This document shows, piece by piece, positions 57,862 to 64,000 of a stretch of 64,000 nucleotides of DNA (position 1 is the first letter of the stretch; each line of letters begins with the position of its first letter). Position numbers and translations under genes: made by a program. The notes under the pieces were generated by a model. It ran no database searches. It worked only from the letters and a program-made list of their open reading frames with translations, and was not told where the DNA came from. Source of the DNA: Oscheius onirici (Eukaryota; Nematoda; Chromadorea; Rhabditida; Rhabditidae); assembly GCA_932521025.1 (NCBI GenBank), contig OW051468.1:3410064-3474063 (forward strand), written 5' to 3'.

Positions 57862-59585
57862 TTATTTAGAGAGTCTCCCGGAAGCTTCCGGCTCAACTGA
57901 TATGTTCCACAGCTTTGCCAAATGATCAAAGTAGGCGTCTCCTTGTTTCCGCTGAATCGGTATCCGTTCGGCTATCGTCTTCTCTCCACAGAAGAACCTC
58001 ATCACTTCGAATCGCCATTCTTTTGTATTCACGATGAAACACAGAATGGTCGGAATGGGCAATCTGAAGAGGGTTTTAAACGGAAGAAGAAGGAGAATCC
58101 TACGTTGACAGGAGAAGTTCACTAGTCTGTCGTAGCAGTTCTTTTGAAAGTTGACTGGAGACAAAGTGAGAACAGACCATTGCCGAGGGAATGAGGGCAA
58201 AGTGGAGGGAAACGACGAAGAAGGCACTTCTCATTATCTGATGATTTAGTTTTAACTGTGCAAAGAAATGGACGTCAAGCTTAAATTGAGCTTTCAACAG
58301 CTGTTTCCTACTACCTTATTTACTAGTTTTTAATCATCTAAAGACTCAAAATAGCGACATGTTTTACGGCTAAAAGAACAAGCTGTACTCACCCGAAAGA
58401 CGCGTCCATTTTCGTCAATTTGATAGCGATTAGATAGGGAATATTTCGTCGATCCTTCGTACATCTTCTTCAACCTCTTTGTGTTATAGGCCACGAGCCA
58501 AACATAGGTGGAAAAGGCTACCGTCGTCACAATCAGAGCAATGACGCCGCTGCAAACAATGTTTTCGATGTTGATCCAATACGAGTACGAGGAGAAAAGA
58601 AGAAAGTTCGGAAGTAGAAGACAGATGACAGGAATGTGCAAACGCTTCTTCTTCTCGTATCTGCCCAGATAGTAGGTCGCACATGCTCTCTCCAAGAGAA
58701 TGACGGTCATTCCTCCCAATGTCGTCACAATGAAGATCACTCTGGCCTCACAGAACACGAACTGCCAGAACGGAGTCACTGAAAACCAAAGTCCAACTAT
58801 ATTTCAGCAATTTTCTGAAACGAATTAGTATTTTATCCCGGTTAAAACGAACAGTTGCGTCAAATGATCTTTAGCGGGCATTAGCTTCCATTGAAACGTA
58901 ATTACACGGGGTTGTTTATCCAAGTTTTGCATTTTCATGCAACCTGTTCGATTACACGTAGAAGAAGAGGGGTGTCTTGACCAAAAGTCAATTAGCAAGA
59001 GTCAGAAACTAACACTATTAGGAGAGGAGAGTGGACTTCCGCTTGAAGCTTGAAACAGAAATATGATTGCGGTTCTTCAAGTGATTGGTGGGATTTTAGA
59101 AAAGGAGAGAAACATACTTTCCCTGACTGTAAGACAAAGGGTCTCACAACAAACAAGCTCATATCAGCCTAGTCTTTCTGGTATCAAGTCAGGCTAGCCT
59201 TCTTTAGCCAAACAGTACTACTCTAAAAAAATTTGAACCAAAAACTTATGACTGGAAGGCTAGAATGTTAGTCTTTCCTACTCTCGAAAGATATAAAGAG
59301 AATCTACAGAGTGAAACAGAACTCACCATTGTTTGAGAACTGCTTGTAAATGTAGATGACTCGAATAACAGCCATCAATATATCTATGACGTAGTAATAG
59401 TTCAGGCATACGTTCAAATTAGTGTGAAAGACGTCCTTCTTCTTCGGTAATCGAAGAATAACTGCTAGGCAAATGAATGAAATGAATAGTCCGAGAAGTT
59501 CCAGCAAACAAATAAAGTAGAGATGAGAAGATTCTTCAATTTCGGTAATGTTGGAAAGTTGTGACTGGTAGATCTCGCCGAACAT
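57862..59585 (-). CDS. sre: Sre-class 7TM chemoreceptor
   Basis: Exons 59585-59327, 58778-58393, 58255-58178 and 58140-57862 give 333 aa. Seven hydrophobic helices are seen: FICLLELLGLFISFICLAVI, the NYYYVIDILMAVIRVIYIY helix, a TM3 ending in ERACATYYLGRYEKKKR, then FLLFSSYSYWI, VIALIVTTVAFSTYVWLVAY, AFFVVSLHFALIP and LLLPFKTLFRLPIPTILCF. The ER-A-x-x-Y...YEKKKR stretch after TM3 is typical of nematode Sre receptors. The join from TM6 to TM7 uses a 37-bp intron (gtctgt...caaaag) with a weak acceptor; without it the frame shifts. Intron 1 is 548 bp. Its stop lies 8 bases from the protease stop. An acceptor is found 8 bases upstream of the ATG. Likely expressed in chemosensory neurons. Confidence 0.8.
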
Positions 59586-61202
59586 GTTTTGACCTGAATA
59601 TATGGAATAATTAGGTGCTGGAGGGGTGGAAAAGTAAGAGAGAAAACAGCAAAGAGACGCAAAGAAAGAGAGGCGGACTCAAACAATTTCTGACGCGGAC
59701 AACAAGACGGCAACGTTCGTTCAAGCAGGTAAACAGTGGAGAGAAATAGGAGTATGTACGGATTTCTATCATCATAATCTACTGGATAAGGTCAAGAGCA
59801 TATAAAAGAAAAAGTTTCTTACGAAAAAAATGGTCTGTTCTCGACCAAAATTCGGATAGTAATAAGAGAGACTGGTCCTAACAGTAAGTCCAGGAATGAT
59901 CAAAAGAGAAATATGAGCCGCGACAAATTGAATCTTTGATATCGTGTCTGGTCGGAAATCGTGATCAAAAAGGTTGGTGAATAGCGGAGGAAGTTCTTAA
60001 GCTTTGGAGAGAAAACGATTATTGGATGGTCAGAATTTGTCAAAGAATACTCACATGAAATCTCTGCAAACAACTATTCAGCTTTGAAATAGTCAGTAAG
60101 AAGTCACATCTGCTCAGAGATTTTCTAAAAGAGATTCTCTCGTCTAGAATAAATTGGTCAAATACTTTGTTTGAACTCAAAGATACTTCCAAGAAGGTGC
60201 TAATTATCCTTCTTCTTTCTCTGGCTCCCAATGTAAAGACAAATGAGCTGTCAGACAATGAACTGATCTTCGCGTTTTGTGGCTCTGTTTCTGCATGAGA
60301 GTTTTGGCGAGAGGAAATGCCAAAACATGTTCAGTTTCAGCTCCTTTTAGGCGGTCTGACATCAGCGGAAGTAATAAAATAACTAGTCCGGATAACAAGT
60401 GAATCATTGATGTCTTATAGGATGGGTATTTTACTGGATCAGGGCAGGAAATTAGTCCCATTTGACACTCTCGCTATGTGACTCAAAATGACTTGTGTGT
60501 TCTCACGATTCAGGAAATAAGCTAAAAACAATAAACTTTTCTATTTTGAACAACATAAAGGCCAAGAAAGACGTAGAAAAGGGGGAACAATTTGACAGAT
60601 TATGCGGATAGATTACAATGAGCGAATTCCCAGAAGACACTTTTTGGCCCATCAGGGGATCAACTGGGAAAGAGAGAACAAAAAGAATCATTCCAGCCTG
60701 ATTTGAAAGAGGAACTAATAACAGAAAACGACCAAAACGAAAACGACCAGAAAACGGAGTAAATCTTTTATGTGATGAGTCGAAGGCGTTGACGCGGAAC
60801 ACGGGGTGCGAAATATGAGAGTTTAGGAGAACAATGGGTGTCAGACTAAGGACAAACTGTGTATGTTGCAAGAGAGTGGTCGAAAATCAGGACCACTTGA
60901 GTAGAGTTGTGAGTAAATAAATTTCTGTTAGCGCAGAAACTGCAAAGGGAATTGGAAAAAAGCTGGCAGCGGTACACATCAAACTGCTGCTTCCCAGAGA
61001 GAGGATTTATTGTCACTGTGGCTAATCACAATCGGAATGTGAAAAGTTGGAAACAATGATTAAAGGGGACATGAGAGAGCAACTAGAACGTGCTGTGACC
61101 TTCCCGTGTCCTTTCAAACGTAGGCTGTTGACTTCTCGGACTTTCTCCCTGAATGAAAGATAATTCGCTGGAGAAGTAATCACGTTCATTCATCGAGCTC
61201 AA
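59586..61202. other. Gene-poor spacer
   Basis: About 1.6 kb between the chemoreceptor and the UGT. Minus-strand peptide pieces such as FVAAHISLLIIPGLTVRTSL (about 59.9 kb) might be remnants of a receptor, but no complete exon chain could be built. Confidence 0.35.
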
Positions 61203-63204
61203 TCAATTAGCTTTTTGCTTTCGTCTGCTCTGACTTTTACACAAGAGACAAGTCAGTAATCGGGCCAAAACGTACAGGAAGAAAAGTACAAGAATTACAA
61301 GGGGAACGATGATATCGAGATTGTACATATGAGTGATGGAATAGGATCTTCCCTCAATCAGAAGTTCCTTGACTCCGCCGTTGTTCAGAACAAACTCGGT
61401 CGTTTTGACCAATCTCTCAGTGGCATTAAAGGGCTTTTCGACGATGAGACGCTGCATTCGAAGAGCAGCCTTCTTGTATCTAAAGCCAATATTTTCGACG
61501 ATATGAGAAAAGATTTCTACTTCTCATTTCCAAGAATTTCCCGGACAGCTCTGACAATTCTCTGTTGATCAAATTTGATCGAGTTTCTCGGAACATGGAT
61601 GCCCCATCCGTTGAGTTCAACTGCTCGACTGTTTCTAAAACTCTCTTTTATTCAGTTCTATCAAATACTCACTTGGGCTGGTCGAAGAAGAAGGGCAGAG
61701 TGACGAGAGGCACACCGGCTCTGGCAGCTTCGATGATTCCATTGTATCCGGCGTGGGCAATGAAGAGTCGGAGGCGTGGATGACGGAGAAGAGCAGCTTG
61801 AGGGATCCAACTGTGCACGGAGAGGTTGGGGACTGTCGAGGCAACCTTTCGCGAGTGGATGTCTTCCTGTTCGGCTCGAGCGATGAAGTGGTACGAGGGG
61901 AAAGCCTAAAGTTATAAAACGTACAGTTTTTTCGTTTGTTTCGTTTGTGAAGGAGAAGAAAATCTAGTCTGTGTCAATTTAATGTGGTGAGAGTGTGGGT
62001 CTATTATGGCCACGTCCCCAAAAGTGATCCCTGAACTCGCTCTTAGTGCGTCATTCATGGCGCTGTTTGTGACAGGAAGATAGGGAGACCTGTACCTTTG
62101 CCAGAGTCACAACGGCCTCCATAACTTCTGGAAGTACCGTCGTATTGACGATTGTTCCCATCGAGAAGTAAATGATTCCTTTCTCTCCCTTCTCCATTTC
62201 CTTTTCGAATACTTCTCCCAGTGGAGTACTGGCAGCCTCGGTGATACCAAGTCCTCCAGTGTTGATCATGTTAGGTAGGATGGGTCGTGGAATATCGATG
62301 AATTCATCGGTCGTAATGAAAACAATGTCCGAATCAGAGGCAATTCTGCCAACATGTGGGAAATCGTTCCTGAAATGGGCTCGTATTGATTTCAAAGAGA
62401 CAACTTACCCATATTTATCCCAGAAGACATGAGCCGTCGAAGTGTGAGTCCAATAACCGACGAAGAATCCAACCAGACCGTAGTAAAGATTGTAAGCTCT
62501 GTCCAGATACGATACTCTCGGATCGACGTCTATTCCATGGGCTGGAATGTAGCTCAAAGGAGCCGGTTGGCCAGTATACCAGGAGGTGTATTCGAAGATT
62601 GGACAACTGCTTTAGGGTTTTGAAAGAAAAATGAAAGAACCTTTGAATCCAAAAGTGAGTTTTGATTCCGAGAGCATGGGCTATTCCATTTCCACACAGG
62701 TTAATCTGCTCGCCGAAAAAGGCATCAAATTTGTAGGAACGTAGCTTTTCTATAATCTCCTCATTGTCCAGAACTCCTAAATGAACCTTTCAAGGAAAAG
62801 AGAAAGATGATACGTTTGCAGAATTGATTACAAGCCTCGTTGTACTTGATGATTCCCATAGAAATTTCCCAGATGTTATCTTCAGCAAAGATGTCATTCG
62901 AAAAGCCTGATTTCATTCAATAGGGCTAAAAAAAGTAGAAATTACTCGAGAGAACGTCGTGAAGAGCCGACGAGAATCCCTTCATCGTCCATCTTTTTGC
63001 GACTTTGGCTGACTTGACCTTCTCGACGATGTTCAACCAATCTGGCTCGAAAATTACCACATCATGCCCAGCTTTAGCGAGCTCATCCGCGTATCTTCCA
63101 TTACTAATCATATGACTTCTACTGATTGTGGGAGAAAAGAAGAGAATCTTGTAGGGAAAGACATTGGGGAGTAGACAGAGAAGAACCAAGAAGTGTAGGC
63201 GCAT
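61203..63204 (-). CDS. ugt: UDP-glycosyltransferase (UGT)
   Basis: Eight exons, 63204-62946, 62906-62814, 62776-62641, 62609-62409, 62369-62096, 61905-61673, 61634-61521 and 61479-61203, join to 528 aa, the normal UGT length. A signal peptide (MRLHFLVLLCLLPNVFP) precedes the acceptor domain with the catalytic histidine in SRSHMISNGRYADEL. The UDP-sugar-binding signature reads SWIPQAALLRHPRLRLFIAH, then AGYNGIIEAARAGVPLVTLP and FFFDQPK; HAG replaces the usual HGG. A C-terminal membrane segment (DIIVPLVILVLFFLYVLA) and a cytosolic tail ending KQKAN, a KxKxx ER-retrieval motif, complete the protein. It should glycosylate lipophilic toxins or endogenous compounds in the ER lumen. Confidence 0.95.
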
Positions 63205-63442
63205 TGGAACAGACTGGCAGTCGGTATCATTGTCTGGTCAGAAATCATTATCATCGACAGGTCGCAGGAACAACGAAATGACAGATGATAGTTTAGGTGA
63301 TCTTTTCTAGTCTACAAGGACGCTAAAAGGTCTTCACATTTCAAAGTTCGGGCAGAGACTACAGTCGTTTTGAAAAGAAGAAGACTTTCAAGACGCATTT
63401 ATTCAACATCTTATGCTGTGTAAGACATTCCGTCCTTTGATA

Positions 63443-64000
63443 CTAGAGCTTGAGCTTCTCGAGTGTGTCGACGATGAGATTGAGTCGGCCGTTGGCTCCA
63501 GTGACGTCGCTGAGCATCTTGTCCAGATCCCCATTGCAGAGAGGTTTGAAACTGGCCTGATTCTCTAATGTTCCGATCGAGGCACGAGCCGTCTCTCCGC
63601 CAGAAGAACCGAGGACGAGACGAATGGCGAACTTGATGACCGTCTTGAGATCCGTGTGTTGATGGAAGCTGTGAGCCAGCTGGGAACGATCGGCATGTCC
63701 GTCCTTCTTGTGGTAGACCATCGTGCGGACGGAAATCTTCGGCAAGGAATCTTCCACAGACTTCAGAGTGGCTGTCGACAGCTTTTTACTCTTCCTGCTC
63801 GGTGGATTGGAGACACTGCGACGCTGTCTCTCCTCCGGAACCTTGCCCTGTTCCTGACGCGTCTTCCTGCTCTTGTATCTGGCCACGACGTCCTTCTGAT
63901 AGGCTTCCCAAGCCTCGGCCTCCGTCAGCAGACCGTAGATGTTGGTTCGCATACAGTCGTAGGCAGTACAGCCGATGGATCCGTCCTCGTTGTTGTTCAT
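63443..64000 (-). CDS. Uncharacterised basic protein, possibly partial
   Basis: An uninterrupted 185-codon frame ends at a stop at 63443-63445 and begins with ATG exactly at the window edge, so the true start may lie beyond. The first half is charged and basic (YQKDVVARYKSRKTRQEQGK, PPSRKSKK). The second half looks helical and folded (LKTVIKFAIRLVLGSSGGET, LNLIVDTLEKLKL). Codon usage and even composition suggest a real gene without introns in this stretch. No family is recognised, and no signal peptide or membrane segment is seen. Confidence 0.6.
   Translation of the reverse strand: MNNNEDGSIGCTAYDCMRTNIYGLLTEAEAWEAYQKDVVARYKSRKTRQEQGKVPEERQRRSVSNPPSRKSKKLSTATLKSVEDSLPKISVRTMVYHKKDGHADRSQLAHSFHQHTDLKTVIKFAIRLVLGSSGGETARASIGTLENQASFKPLCNGDLDKMLSDVTGANGRLNLIVDTLEKLKL

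Noticed and set aside
60040-60460. Second chemoreceptor gene
   Set aside because: Only one hydrophobic patch and no chain of exons with conserved receptor motifs.
1-64000. CRISPR array, bacterial operon or horizontally acquired cassette
   Set aside because: No spaced direct repeats; spliceosomal introns run throughout; no compositional island with prokaryotic genes.

Overview
This is nuclear DNA of a metazoan, almost certainly a chromadorean (rhabditid-type) nematode. Most introns are only 34-50 bp and end in a strong pyrimidine-rich TTTCAG/TTTTAG acceptor. Coding density is high. The gene content includes nematode-typical families: an Sre-class 7TM chemoreceptor, LIN-28 with let-7 and lin-4 sites in its 3' UTR, a PP1-like fragment and a DEG/ENaC fragment. 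Many start codons lie 2-18 nt after an unpaired splice acceptor, as expected if a spliced leader is trans-spliced onto the messages. No ribosomal RNA, CRISPR array or intact transposase was seen.

Layout, left to right. 1-8.4 kb, plus strand: the 3' end of ERO1, then a tightly spaced run of YIPF3 and two related C2H2 zinc-finger genes (operon-like). The first zinc-finger gene has an intron holding a 61-bp perfect inverted copy of its own downstream exon. 8.7-14.8 kb, minus strand: a four-pass membrane protein with a 3-kb first intron and a small tail-anchored protein. 14.9-16.8 kb holds debris: a broken PP1-like phosphatase, a lysine-rich reading frame with disruptions, and a lone DEG/ENaC exon. 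17.3-20.4 kb: an Aurora kinase (plus) and a tartrate-resistant acid phosphatase (minus).

22.7-49.4 kb is the most distinctive region: a cluster of at least six related genes on both strands plus one small relic. Each intact member encodes a Cys/His-rich N-terminus, repeated helical modules, a central treble-clef-like Cys/His zinc domain (PDPVxC...C...C...HKxC...CPTExC), a charged linker, a conserved helical region and a C-terminal RING-H2 finger. They look like putative E3 ubiquitin ligases. One copy (42.1-44.8 kb) is fully open over 13 exons. The others are truncated, carry stops or frameshifts, or (22.8-30.2 kb) have an enlarged intron. Two copies share a 321-bp tract identical across exons and introns, which implies recent gene conversion or duplication. 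I recognise no named family for the whole protein.

49.5-64 kb: a ZIP9-type zinc transporter (minus), lin-28 (plus), a TA-flanked Tc1/mariner-type fold-back element, a receptor-like protein with two three-finger domains (plus), a secreted trypsin-like protease (plus) convergent with an Sre chemoreceptor (minus), a UDP-glycosyltransferase (minus), and an unrecognised protein that reaches the window edge.

Except for lin-28 and its miRNA sites and the RING cluster, neighbouring genes do not form an obvious pathway. Exon boundaries were inferred by eye from GT/GC-AG signals and reading-frame continuity.
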